Of a stretch of DNA of 64,000 nucleotides, positions 1-8,319 are shown piece by piece (the first letter of the stretch is position 1; each line of letters begins with the position of its first letter). The stretch covers positions 1 through 64,000 of the forward strand of contig QHSL01000067.1 in NCBI GenBank assembly GCA_003220435.1. Direction: 5' to 3'. Below the pieces are notes generated by a model. It was not told the origin of the DNA. It searched no databases and worked only from the letters and a program-made list of their open reading frames with translations. A program made the translations under genes and the position numbers. Source of the DNA: Candidatus Rokuibacteriota bacterium. GTDB lineage: Bacteria; Methylomirabilota; Methylomirabilia; Rokubacteriales; CSP1-6.

Positions 1-1061
1 TTGGAGCGGTAGCACACGCCGACCGCGTGCCGGTAGGGCTCGATGCGCTCGATCAGGCCGAGCGCCTTCAGGTCCTCGACGATCCGCTTGCGGCACTCGA
101 AGCGATCGAGCCCCGCGTAGCGTCCGGCCTCGGCGGTCATCTTTCCGTCGAAGCCGATGACGGTCCGGATCGGCAGGTTGTGGCGGCGGCCGATCTCGAA
201 GTCCACCGGATCGTGCCCCGGTGTCACCTTGATCACGCCCGTGCCGAAGTCGGGATCGACCGCCTCGTCGGCCACGACCCGCACCGAGATGGTGCCGTCG
301 ACCGACGGCACCTCGAGGGTCTGACCGACGAGGTGCTTGTAGCGCTTGTCCTTCGGGTGCACGGCGAGCCCGGTGTCACCGAGCTTCGTCTCCGGCCGCA
401 CCGTGCCCAGAGTGACCGGACCGTATTTGATGTAGACGAACTCCGCGTCGCGCTCCTCGCGCTCGACCTCGATGTCGGAGAGGACCGTCTGGCAGCTCGG
501 GCACCAGTTCACGATGTAGTCGTCGCGGTAGATCAGCCCCTCGTCCCAGAGTCGGACGAACACTTCCCGCACCGCCCGTGAGAGCCCGGGATCCATCGTG
601 AACCGCTCGCGCGTCCAGTCGCACGACGCGCCGAGGCGCTTGAGCTGGCGCACGATCGTGCCGCCGGATTCCTCTTTCCATTTCCACGCGCGCTCGAGAT
701 ACCGCTCGCGACCCAGGTCTTCCTTCGTTTTCCCCTCGGCGGCGAGCTGTCGCTCGAGGATCACGTGGACCGCGATCGCGGCGTGATCGGTTCCGGGCAC
801 CCACAGCGTATTGAAGCCGTCCATCCGCTTCATGCGCACGAGCACGTCCTGCAGCGTGTTGTTGAGCGCGTGGCCCCAGTGGAGCGACCCGGTCACGTTC
901 GGCGGCGGAATCACGATCGAGAACGGCTTGCCCTTGGCGACCGGATCGGCGCGGAAGTAGCCGCGCGACTCCCAGAGCGGGTACCAGCGCTCCTCGACCG
1001 CCGAGGGGTCGTACCGGTCGGGGATCTCGCCCGTCGGCGGGCTCGTCGGAAGCGTGCTCAT
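1..1061 (-). CDS. valS: Valyl-tRNA synthetase, N-terminal part (cut by window edge)
   Basis: Charges tRNA-Val with valine in the cytoplasm. Only the first 353 residues are present; the gene continues past base 1. The class I nucleotide-binding signature is visible as HWGH at residues 61-64, preceded by PPPNVTGSL, a lead-in typical of ValS. WPCSC-type cysteines appear as WCPSC at residues 186-190, and residues after about 200 read as the editing domain. The start is the ATG at 1061, whose bases overlap the TGA of the upstream exported-protein gene (ATGA), so the two are probably co-transcribed. The KMSKS loop and anticodon-binding domain lie outside the window. The family assignment is secure. 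Confidence 0.95.
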   Translation of the reverse strand, partial: MSTLPTSPPTGEIPDRYDPSAVEERWYPLWESRGYFRADPVAKGKPFSIVIPPPNVTGSLHWGHALNNTLQDVLVRMKRMDGFNTLWVPGTDHAAIAVHVILERQLAAEGKTKEDLGRERYLERAWKWKEESGGTIVRQLKRLGASCDWTRERFTMDPGLSRAVREVFVRLWDEGLIYRDDYIVNWCPSCQTVLSDIEVEREERDAEFVYIKYGPVTLGTVRPETKLGDTGLAVHPKDKRYKHLVGQTLEVPSVDGTISVRVVADEAVDPDFGTGVIKVTPGHDPVDFEIGRRHNLPIRTVIGFDGKMTAEAGRYAGLDRFECRKRIVEDLKALGLIERIEPYRHAVGVCYRS

Positions 1062-2131
1062 TCCAGCACCGGTCGGGCCCCGGTGAGACGCCAGCGCGCC
1101 CCGGCTCGCTCGAACGTCAGCGCCCAGGGCGTCTGATCAGCGGTCGCCGCGATCGACACCGCGTGCGGATTGGTGGCGCTGTCGACGGCGTCGCAGGCCG
1201 GCTCCGGCCGCAGCGCGGGCGGCAGGCGCCGGCGCAGCTCGGCGTCCGCCACCAGCCGCGCCAGCGCGCTCTGATCGTCCGCGGCGAGCGCGGCGAAAAC
1301 TTGCGCGACCGTCGTCCGCAGCTCGCGATGCCACGCGTTGAGCTGCCGAGCGGCCTTGCGGACGATCGCGCCGCTCTCACGCGACGGCAGGAACACGTCC
1401 TCGGCTTCGGTCTGTCCCTCGCAGCCCGGTGTCCAGCCCGGATAGTGGAGCTCGTAGCGGACGCGGATCTCCTCGCCGCGCACGGAGTACGCGCGCGCCA
1501 TCAACCCGCCCGGGAAGACGTCGGTCGACGACCACACGACGCGGACGCCGTCGCCCTGCTGTCGGACGAGGTCGAAGCGTAGCGCGCGGGTGCCCCGCCC
1601 CGACGCCGGCCCCTCCCAGGCGGCGACGAACTGCGGCACGCCGTTCGGCGCCGGCGCCCACGGAAAGACGGTGGGTCGGCCTTCGCGCGAGAACGTCGTC
1701 AGCAGCGCAGCCTCGCCGCCGAGCCGCCCGTAGACGCGCACCGAGTTGATCCCCGGCGCGTCGCTCATCTGGAAAGCGCCCACCACGAACCGGCCCACGC
1801 GCACGACCCCAACCGCCGCCGCGCCCCACGCCTCGCTGAACGCGTCGAGGCGGTCCTGCAGGAAGGCCGGCGACGCGAAGAGGCCGCCGGTGCCGAGGCT
1901 CTCGACGATTTCCTCGTCGAGCAGCGCGTACATCTCTCGATAGGCGTCGGCGGGCGCGTCGGCGTCCGCCTGCCACAACGACGGGCGCGACAGCGCGAGG
2001 CGGCGGAACTGATCGAGGCGGTCCGGCGGGCCACCGGCGACGCCCGGCCGATCGGCCGTCAGCGCCGCGCCGGCGAGGATCGCGAGGCCGACGAGCAGTC
2101 TCCGCGTCGTGCGACCCGATGGCCGGCTCAC
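1058..2131 (-). CDS. Exported protein of unknown function upstream of valS
   Basis: A 357-residue protein that I do not recognise. The chosen GTG at 2131 gives a short basic start followed by a hydrophobic stretch (residues about 10-25) ending in an Ala-rich cleavage-like region, so it is probably secreted to the periplasm. The mature part is soluble-looking. It has a first section rich in Asp/Glu and aromatics, a middle section of probable beta strands, and a C-terminal stretch (from about residue 260) that reads like a small alpha/beta domain accumulating helix then strand. A longer reading frame exists upstream, but it overlaps the divergent lptFG start. Its stop overlaps the valS start by four bases. 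No enzyme motif was seen. Confidence 0.7.
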   Translation of the reverse strand: MSRPSGRTTRRLLVGLAILAGAALTADRPGVAGGPPDRLDQFRRLALSRPSLWQADADAPADAYREMYALLDEEIVESLGTGGLFASPAFLQDRLDAFSEAWGAAAVGVVRVGRFVVGAFQMSDAPGINSVRVYGRLGGEAALLTTFSREGRPTVFPWAPAPNGVPQFVAAWEGPASGRGTRALRFDLVRQQGDGVRVVWSSTDVFPGGLMARAYSVRGEEIRVRYELHYPGWTPGCEGQTEAEDVFLPSRESGAIVRKAARQLNAWHRELRTTVAQVFAALAADDQSALARLVADAELRRRLPPALRPEPACDAVDSATNPHAVSIAATADQTPWALTFERAGARWRLTGARPVLE

Positions 2132-2136
2132 GCGCC

Positions 2137-2142
2137 TATGGT
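2137..2142 (+). promoter_or_regulatory. Possible -10 element of lptFG
   Basis: TATGGT lies 11 bases before the GTG start of lptFG. No good -35 hexamer was found, so this rests on the hexamer and on the same spacing seen at several other genes in the window. A leaderless or nearly leaderless transcript is implied. The opposite strand over the same bases may serve the divergent exported-protein gene. Confidence 0.3.
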
Positions 2143-2153
2143 ACAACAGACGC

Positions 2154-4517
2154 GTGCGGTTCCTCGTGCTCGATCGGTACTTCCTGCGCGAGCTGATCTC
2201 GCCATTCGCTTTCGGTTGTGCGCTCTTCACGTTCTTCCTCGTCATCGATCGGATCTATCACCTGACGGACCTCGTCATCACCAAGGGCGTCCCCTTCCAT
2301 CTCGTCCTCCAGCTCCTCGTGTACATGCTCCCGTCGTTCCTGGCCCATACGCTCCCGATGGCGCTGCTGGTCGCGGTGCTCATCGCCGGCGGCCGCCTCG
2401 CGAGCGACCTGGAGATCGTCGCCTTCAAGGCCGCCGGCGTGAGCGTGCTCCGGCTGTTCCGTCCGATACTGTTCGCGTCGCTCCTCGTCACGCTGGCGAC
2501 CGCCGGGCTCACACTCGCGCTCAATCCGGCGGCGAACCGAGACTTCCAGCGCCAGCTGTTCCGGATCCTACAGTCACGCGCGGTCAGCGGCCTGCAGGAG
2601 CGTGTGTTCAACGCGACCTTCGGCGACATGACGATCTACGTCGAGGAAGTGTCGCCCTCCCAGGTGGCGCTGAAGGGCCTGCTCGTCTCCGACGAGCGCG
2701 ATCCCAAGCTCTCCCGGATCATCACCGCCCGGGAAGGACGGCTGCTCACCGACGAGGTCAATCGTCGCATTACGCTCCGCCTGCTGAACGGCGCCGTCAA
2801 CGAAGCCGACATCATGCCGGTCGATCCGGACCAGACGGGAACGACAAAGACCCCGTCGCCGACCGGCGGCGCCGCCAGCGCGTCCCGCTACCGGTACACG
2901 GTGTTCAACATCTACGACATGAGCCTTGCCGTGGATTCGCCGCTCAAGAGCGCGCCGCGCGTCGAGAAGCCCGAGAAAGACCTCACGCTGGGCGAGCTCG
3001 GCCAGAAGATCGCCGAGTACCAGAGCGATCCGCACAGTCGCGCGCCGTTCCAGATCGAGCGCCACAAGCGCTACGCGCTCCCCATGGCGGCGCTCGTCTT
3101 CGGTCTCGTGGCGTTTCCGCTCGCCGTCCGCTCCCATCGCGGCGGCCGTAGCGTCGCCCTGGTGGGGAGCCTGGTGATCCTGGTGACGTACTACCTGGTC
3201 ATGACGTCGCTGGAAGGAGCGGCGCTGCGCGCCCGGATTCCGGCGGCGATCGCGATCTGGGCCCCGAACGTCCTGTTCGCGACCGCCGGCCTGGTGCTCC
3301 TGGTGGCGACGGCGCGGGAATGGAAGTGCCCCGCGATGCCGCTTGTGTGGCGTGCGCTCGGCGGGCTCTGGCGCCTCGTGCCCGGCCGGCGGGTCTGGAG
3401 CGCCAGCGCGCACACCGCGGGAGTCGCGCGCGATTCGACGCACATCGTCGACCGTTACCTCGTGCGCGAGTACGTGACGTTCATGGGGATCGGTCTCGCG
3501 GTGGCGTCGACCCTCTTTGTCGTGATCGACCTGCTGCAGACGCTGGATCGCTACCTCCGGATGAAGCCGCCGTTGTTCTACATCTTCGAGCACTTCGCCT
3601 ACCGGCTACCCGCCGCGCTTCACGAGGGGCTGCCGGTGGTGATGCTCGTCGCGACGATCTTCCTGTTCCTCACCCTGACCCGCTATCACGAGCTCACCGC
3701 GCTGAAGGCGGCGGGCGTGAGCCTCTACCGGGTCAGCGCGCCGATCCTCGGTCTGGGGCTCGCCGTCGCCGTCGTGGCCGGGCTCTTCCAGGAGCTGGCG
3801 TTGCCCGTGCTCAACGAGCGGGGCGACGAAGTTGACCGCGTCAAGATCCGGGGCCAGGCGCCGCGTCACCTCCAGTCGCGCCAGCGCATGTGGGTGCGTA
3901 GCGGAGACTCGCGCTTCTATCGCGTGGAGCTGCTCAATCCGGGGACCAACGACATGTACGGGGTGACGATCCTCGAGGTCGACCGCGAGTTCCGACTCAC
4001 CGGTCGGCTGGACGCGCGACGCGCGCACTGGACCCCGGCCGGCTGGGAGCTCAGCGAGGGAGCGTATCGGGAGATCGGCGCGCGCGGCGCCGTCCAGACC
4101 GTGCCCTTCTTCTGGACTGCGGTGGACCTGAAGGAGGAGATGGAGGACTTCATCCGCATCCAGAAGCCCGCCAGCACGATGAGCTATCGCGAGCTCCGGG
4201 ACTACATCGGGCAGCTCGAGGCCGCCGGGTTCCAGGTTCGGAAGTACCTCGTCGAGCTCTACTCCAAGCTCTCCTTCCCGCTCGTCAACCTGGTCATGGT
4301 GCTCGTCGCGATCCCGTTCGCCCTCCAGTCGCCGCGCGGCGGCCGGCTGTTCGGCATCGGCCTCGCCATCGCCATCATGGCCGGCTACCTCGTGGTTCAC
4401 TACGTCGCGCTCGCGTTCGCTCGGGCCGACCTCCTGCCGCCCCTGATCGCGGCGTGGACCGCCAACGTCATCTTCATCGGCATCGGCGCCTCCCTCCTGT
4501 TGCGCGCCCGGACCTAA
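2154..4517 (+). CDS. lptFG: Fused LptF-LptG lipopolysaccharide export permease
   Basis: Inner-membrane part of the LPS export machine, normally made of separate LptF and LptG proteins of about 360-390 residues that pair with the LptB ATPase dimer. This 787-residue protein carries two complete YjgP/YjgQ units. Residues 1 to about 390 begin VRFLVLDRYFLRELISPF, and residues about 432-787 begin IVDRYLVREYVTF. Each half has the N-terminal membrane pair, a periplasmic beta-rich section and a C-terminal group of membrane helices, and each has the coupling-type motif ending in KAAGVS. A linker of roughly 40 residues containing basic residues joins them. The GTG at 2154 is preferred because the conserved N-terminus starts there. 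lptB, lptA, lptC and lptE occur elsewhere in the window. Confidence 0.9.
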   Translation: MRFLVLDRYFLRELISPFAFGCALFTFFLVIDRIYHLTDLVITKGVPFHLVLQLLVYMLPSFLAHTLPMALLVAVLIAGGRLASDLEIVAFKAAGVSVLRLFRPILFASLLVTLATAGLTLALNPAANRDFQRQLFRILQSRAVSGLQERVFNATFGDMTIYVEEVSPSQVALKGLLVSDERDPKLSRIITAREGRLLTDEVNRRITLRLLNGAVNEADIMPVDPDQTGTTKTPSPTGGAASASRYRYTVFNIYDMSLAVDSPLKSAPRVEKPEKDLTLGELGQKIAEYQSDPHSRAPFQIERHKRYALPMAALVFGLVAFPLAVRSHRGGRSVALVGSLVILVTYYLVMTSLEGAALRARIPAAIAIWAPNVLFATAGLVLLVATAREWKCPAMPLVWRALGGLWRLVPGRRVWSASAHTAGVARDSTHIVDRYLVREYVTFMGIGLAVASTLFVVIDLLQTLDRYLRMKPPLFYIFEHFAYRLPAALHEGLPVVMLVATIFLFLTLTRYHELTALKAAGVSLYRVSAPILGLGLAVAVVAGLFQELALPVLNERGDEVDRVKIRGQAPRHLQSRQRMWVRSGDSRFYRVELLNPGTNDMYGVTILEVDREFRLTGRLDARRAHWTPAGWELSEGAYREIGARGAVQTVPFFWTAVDLKEEMEDFIRIQKPASTMSYRELRDYIGQLEAAGFQVRKYLVELYSKLSFPLVNLVMVLVAIPFALQSPRGGRLFGIGLAIAIMAGYLVVHYVALAFARADLLPPLIAAWTANVIFIGIGASLLLRART

Positions 4518-4592
4518 TTCAGTCCCAATCCGAAAATAACTCAGGACGCGAGAGCATGTTCGAGTCGCGCGTAGAGGGGCTCGGTCGCAGGC

Positions 4593-5090
4593 TCACCTCA
4601 GTCCGCGTGTCTCGTCATAACCATCGACGCACACGGCCTTGACGAGTGCCGTGGCCGGTCGATCGGGGCGAATCGCTGTCCGAGCCTTTCGGAACTCTCG
4701 CACGCTCAACGCGCCGATGATGACGGCAAACAGGACAAGTGCTGCGCCTAGCCATCCGGTAAGGTCAGCGGGAAGAACGCGTAGAGGGACGAGCCGGTCG
4801 ATTCCCGCTCCGAGCAGATCGGGGCGAATCGCTGTCCGAGCCTTTCGGAACTCTCGCACGCTCAACGCGCCGATGATGACGGCAAACAGGACAAGTGCTG
4901 CGCCTAGCCATCCGGTAAGGTCAGCGGGAAGAACGCGTAGAGGGACGAGCCGGTCGATTCCCGCTCCGAGCAGAATCGCCGTCAAGTAGACTAACGGCGG
5001 CGGAAGGCTTACCCCGGGCTTGTCCCGTTTGGGTTCGGCTTGCGCGCTGTCGTTCGGTCTTCTCTCTGTCGTCAGATCGGGTCGGTTCAT
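4593..5090 (-). pseudogene. Truncated isoprenylcysteine-methyltransferase-like gene with internal duplication
   Basis: The frame encodes 165 residues. After a charged N-terminus, a membrane segment pair ending FRKARTAIRPDRPATALV resembles the N-terminal half of the isoprenylcysteine carboxyl methyltransferase (ICMT/PEMT-like) family of integral membrane methyltransferases. In that family such a segment is followed by a DGPYRxxRNP-type motif and the SAM-binding helices. Here the frame instead runs into unrelated residues and stops about 16 residues later, so the catalytic half is missing. The membrane segment is present twice because of an exact 156-bp (52-codon) tandem duplication. The ATG at 5090 is used; a TTG at 5099 is also possible. 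It is most likely a decayed remnant; a small membrane protein is the alternative. Confidence 0.55.
4661..4972. repeat. Perfect 156-bp tandem duplication
   Basis: Bases 4661-4816 and 4817-4972 are identical. The period is a multiple of three, so the reading frame of the methyltransferase-like remnant is kept and 52 residues are repeated exactly. No silent differences exist, so the event is recent or is an assembly artefact. Confidence 0.95.
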
Positions 5091-5095
5091 AACTC

Positions 5096-5236
5096 TCAAC
5101 CTCTCCCTTCTTTAGCGTGCGTCCTGTCGCGATCGCTCGCGGAAGGCGGCGGCGTGTCAGCGAGCACGTCAATGGTCTGGGTTACCTGCCGAAGGTGGTC
5201 ATCGAAGTGCGCTCGAATGAGCTCGAGTGTCTGCGC
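5096..5236 (-). pseudogene. Possible small gene remnant next to the repeat array
   Basis: The minus strand between the repeat array and the truncated methyltransferase is open for about 46 codons. It reads as a plausible amphipathic helix (LELIRAHFDDHLRQVTQTID) followed by a charged tail and a stop whose bases overlap a possible TTG start of the next frame. The helix recalls the N-terminus of sugar-isomerase (SIS) proteins, but this is too short to assign. No good start codon lies inside the unique sequence. It may be a leftover of a gene whose 5' part was replaced by the array. Confidence 0.2.
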
Positions 5237-5243
5237 GCGCGCT

Positions 5244-5470
5244 CGCGTTGGGGGGGCGGGGCCCGGTTGTGCGCGCGCGTCCGCGTTGGGGGGGCGGGGC
5301 CCGGTTGTGCGCGCGCGTCCGCGTTGGGGGGCGCCCGCGTTGGGGGGGCGGGGCCCGGTTGTGCGCGCGCGCCCGCGTTGGGGGGGCGGGGCCCGGTTGT
5401 GCGCGCGCGCCCGCGTTGGGGGGTCTGGGCCCGGTTGTGCGCGCGCGCCCGCGTTGGGGGGTCTGGGGGG
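5244..5470. repeat. G-rich 38-bp tandem repeat array
   Basis: Five full 38-bp units begin at 5244, 5282, 5336, 5374 and 5412, with a 16-bp truncated unit at 5320 and a partial unit at 5450. Each unit has a run of six or seven G, a GGGGCCCGG segment (GGTCTGGGCCCGG in the unit at 5412), a TTGTG, and an alternating CG tract. The plus strand is strongly G-rich. The units touch each other with no spacers, and 38 is not a multiple of three, so the array is not a protein-coding repeat. Confidence 0.95.
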
Positions 5471-5489
5471 CCATTTCGTGGCCCCCCAG
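5463..5489. other. Perfect 11-bp hairpin after the repeat array
   Basis: CTGGGGGGCCA (5463-5473), loop TTTCG, TGGCCCCCCAG (5479-5489). It may insulate the downstream promoter from upstream transcription. No T-run follows, so a classical intrinsic terminator is not clear. The inner nine base pairs match the hairpin at 9908-9934. Confidence 0.75.
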
Positions 5490-5493
5490 TACA

Positions 5494-5522
5494 TTGACAC
5501 GCCGCGCGGATCGCCGCATGAT
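5494..5522 (+). promoter_or_regulatory. Sigma-70-type promoter for the reductase-peptidase-ABC operon
   Basis: A perfect TTGACA (5494-5499), a 17-bp spacer and CATGAT (5517-5522, four of six matches). The expected start near 5529 leaves a leader of about 28 bases before the ATG at 5557. This also argues against the in-frame ATG at 5518, which lies inside the -10 element. Confidence 0.6.
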
Positions 5523-5556
5523 TCGACATCTTCGCCGGCCGTTCGCGGGAGTGTCC

Positions 5557-6585
5557 ATGACGATCACGGTGTATGGTGCGGGCGCCATCGGCGGCGTGAC
5601 GGGGGCGGCGCTCGCCAAGTCGGGTCAGGACGTGCTGCTCGTGGACCGGGCAGAGGATCACGTCGCCGCGATGAATGCCGACGGTCTCACCATCGATCGG
5701 CGCGAAGGCTCGGTCACGATCCCGGTGCGCGCGATCATACCCGGCGCCCTCGGGTCGGGCCTCGAGCTGGTGCTGCTCGCCGTAAAGTCCCAGGACACGC
5801 CGGCGGCGCTCGAAGTTCTGGCGCCCCGCCTCGCCCGCGCCGGCGCCATCGTGTCGCTCCAGAACGGTCTGAACGAAGAGCTGATCGCGCGGGCGGTGGG
5901 CGCCGAGCGTACCATCGGCTGCCTGGTCAACTGGGCCGCTGACTGGACGGCGCCAGGACGGATCCTCCACGGCGGCGAAGGCGCGCTCGTTCTCGGCGAG
6001 CTCGACGGTCGCCTGAGCGATCGAGTCCAGCAGCTCGCCAAGCTCCTCGAGGTCGTGGCGCCGACCCAGGTCAGCCCCAATGTGCTCGGCTACACGTGGG
6101 CCAAGCACGTGTACGGCGCCCTGCTGGTGGCGACAGCCGTCGTCGACGCCCACGTCTACGACGTGGTCGAGCGTTCGCCTGACGTGCAGCGGATGCTGGC
6201 GGCGCTGGTGGTCGAGAACATGAACGTGGCCGAGGCGGCCGGCATCCGGCTGGAGCCGTTCGATGAGTACGCGCCCGACGACTATCGCGAGGCCGCCCGG
6301 GGTGACGCCGCCGCACTCGCGAGAGCGATGAAGAGCATCGCGACGCACTACCGCGCGGCCACCAAGACCAAGACCGGCATCTGGCGCGATCTGGCGGTTC
6401 GCAAGCGCAAGACCGAAGTCGGCGCGCTGCTGGGCGCGACGGCCGCCAAGGGCGAGGCGCTCGGCATCCGTCTGCCGCTCACCGAGCGACTGATCGCGAT
6501 GATCGAGGACCTCGAGTCCGGTCGGCGGGCGATGAGCTGGGCCAACGTCGACGAGCTCGTTGTCGCGTACGGAGGTCGCTCATGA
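5557..6585 (+). CDS. Ketopantoate reductase (PanE/ApbA) family oxidoreductase
   Basis: A 342-residue NADP-dependent reductase of the 2-dehydropantoate 2-reductase superfamily. The Rossmann fold starts at once with the glycine motif GAGAIGG at residues 7-13. The C-terminal helical domain contains a WAKHVYGALLVAT stretch, where the family carries its catalytic Lys. True PanE makes pantoate for coenzyme A, but no other pantothenate gene is nearby. The gene instead begins an operon with an M28-like peptidase and a peptide-type ABC binding protein, so the substrate may be another 2-keto acid. The stop overlaps the next ATG by four bases. The start follows from the promoter and the position of the glycine motif. 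Confidence 0.8.
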   Translation: MTITVYGAGAIGGVTGAALAKSGQDVLLVDRAEDHVAAMNADGLTIDRREGSVTIPVRAIIPGALGSGLELVLLAVKSQDTPAALEVLAPRLARAGAIVSLQNGLNEELIARAVGAERTIGCLVNWAADWTAPGRILHGGEGALVLGELDGRLSDRVQQLAKLLEVVAPTQVSPNVLGYTWAKHVYGALLVATAVVDAHVYDVVERSPDVQRMLAALVVENMNVAEAAGIRLEPFDEYAPDDYREAARGDAAALARAMKSIATHYRAATKTKTGIWRDLAVRKRKTEVGALLGATAAKGEALGIRLPLTERLIAMIEDLESGRRAMSWANVDELVVAYGGRS

Positions 6586-8318
6586 CGGCGTCCTGGGAGT
6601 ACCGTGATCCGCTGGAGCCCGCGCTGAGCAAGGAGGTGTCATCCGCCACGCTCATGCAGCACGTGCGCGCGATCGGCGCCCTCGAGCGCGAGTCGGGGAG
6701 CCCGGGCGAGGCGCAGGCGTTCGACTACATCGAGCGGGCGCTGAAGTCCTACGGCGTGGAGGTGGAGCGGCGCGAGATTGAGGCGTACATCAGCCTGCCG
6801 CAGGAGGGCCGGCTCGTCCTCCCTGACGGCGGCGAGATCGAGGGGCTCACGCACTCGTTCTCCACATCGGTCGACGCGCTCGACGCCGAGGTGGTCGACG
6901 TCGGCGACGGGCGGCTCGAAGACATGCGACGCGCGGCCGGGAGGATCGCGCTGGTGCGCGGGCTGGCGTCGCCGGGCCGGGCGTGGGCGGCGCAGCAGGC
7001 GGGCACCGTCGGGCAGATCTTCGTCCTGATGGACCACCTCCACAATATGATCGTGACGACGATCTGGGGGACGCCGTCTCCGGAGTCGGCGTGGCGCATC
7101 CCGGCGATGCCGTGCCTGTCGATCCTCGGCGCCGACGGCGAGCGTCTGCGCGCGCTGCTCGCGCGTGGGCCCCTGCGCCTGCGGATGAAGACCCGCGTCC
7201 GCACGGGCTGGATGCCGATTCCCCACCTGGTGGCCGAGCTCGCCGGGCGCCGCGAGAACCGCTTCGTCCTGTTCTCGGGTCACGTCGATTCCTGGCACTA
7301 CGGCGCCATGGACAACGGCACCGCGAACGCGACCATGCTGGAGGTGGCGCGTCTGCTCTCCGGCCGGCGCGAAGCGCTCCGCCGGGGGATCCGCTTCGCC
7401 TTCTGGTCGGGCCACTCGCACGGTCGCTACGCCGGCTCCGCGTGGTACGCGGATCACGCGTGGCGTGAGCTTCACCAGCGCTGCGTGCTGCACCTCAACG
7501 TCGATTCGACGGGCGCCCGCGGCGCCACCGACTACTCGGTGCTGCACGCGACCGAAGACGCCCAGCGGCTGGCCGAGGCCGTCGTCGGCGACGTGACCGG
7601 CCAGAAGAGCCGCGGCCGACGCTTCTCGCGCGCCGGCGACCAGTCGTTCTGGGGGGCGGGCGTGCCGTCGGCGTTCATGTCGCTCTCGGGGCTGCCCAAG
7701 CAGGACACCGAGCTGTCGCGCGCGATGGAGCGGCTCGTGGGCAGCGCGGGGTTCCCGTGGTGGTGGCACACCAAGGACGACACTATCGACAAGATCGACC
7801 CCGACGTCCTGGTCCTGGACACGAAAGTGTATCTGGCGACGGCGCTGCGCTGGCTCAACGCGCCGCTGCTACCGCTCGACCACGGACGCGCCGCGCAGAG
7901 CCTGATCGCCGAGCTCGAGACCCTTCAGGCCGCGGCCGGCGGGCGCTTCGATCTCTCCCCGGTCCTGGAGGGTGCCCGCGGGCTGGCCGAGCGACTGGAG
8001 CGGGTGGCGGCGATGCTGGTACACGTCGATCCGGCGACGCCGGCGACGAAGCTCGAAGCGATCAACCGGGGACTGATGCGCCTCTCTCGCATCCTGGTGC
8101 CCCTCGCCTACACGAGCGGCGATCGCTTCACGCACGATCTGGCGCTCCCGATGCCGCCGCTTGCCGGCCTCCAGCGCGCGAGAGAGCTGGCGAAGCTCGA
8201 TTCCGACTCCGACGCTTTCAAGTTCGCGCGCGCCGCGCTCGTGCGCGAGCGCAACCGAGCCCTTCACGCGCTCGACTCGGCGGCCTCCGCGGCCGACGAG
8301 CTTCTCGAAAGGAGCTAG
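6582..8318 (+). CDS. M28-like peptidase family protein with altered active site
   Basis: A 578-residue protein with the fold signature of M28 zinc aminopeptidases: HVD at residues 234-236, a second metal Asp in MDNGT at 244, NVDSTG with Asp308 and WHTKDD with His396. The usual Glu-Glu pair (general base and zinc ligand) should fall in the strand FAFWSG, but there the sequence reads HSHGRYAGS, so the pair is replaced by His278-Ser279. The GRYAGS that follows matches the family's usual G-L-x-GS. An insertion before residue 234 fits a PA-type domain. No signal peptide is seen, so it is probably cytoplasmic. It sits between the PanE-like gene and the ABC binding protein, which suggests hydrolysis of an imported amide or peptide. 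Catalysis could be lost or changed. Confidence 0.75.
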   Translation: MTASWEYRDPLEPALSKEVSSATLMQHVRAIGALERESGSPGEAQAFDYIERALKSYGVEVERREIEAYISLPQEGRLVLPDGGEIEGLTHSFSTSVDALDAEVVDVGDGRLEDMRRAAGRIALVRGLASPGRAWAAQQAGTVGQIFVLMDHLHNMIVTTIWGTPSPESAWRIPAMPCLSILGADGERLRALLARGPLRLRMKTRVRTGWMPIPHLVAELAGRRENRFVLFSGHVDSWHYGAMDNGTANATMLEVARLLSGRREALRRGIRFAFWSGHSHGRYAGSAWYADHAWRELHQRCVLHLNVDSTGARGATDYSVLHATEDAQRLAEAVVGDVTGQKSRGRRFSRAGDQSFWGAGVPSAFMSLSGLPKQDTELSRAMERLVGSAGFPWWWHTKDDTIDKIDPDVLVLDTKVYLATALRWLNAPLLPLDHGRAAQSLIAELETLQAAAGGRFDLSPVLEGARGLAERLERVAAMLVHVDPATPATKLEAINRGLMRLSRILVPLAYTSGDRFTHDLALPMPPLAGLQRARELAKLDSDSDAFKFARAALVRERNRALHALDSAASAADELLERS

Positions 8319-8319
8319 C

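Noticed and set aside
5244-5470. CRISPR array
   Set aside because: The 38-bp units are directly adjacent with no unique spacers, and no cas genes are present.
5518-5556. Upstream ATG start for the PanE-like reductase
   Set aside because: It lies within the proposed -10 element, and the Rossmann motif begins immediately after the later ATG at 5557.
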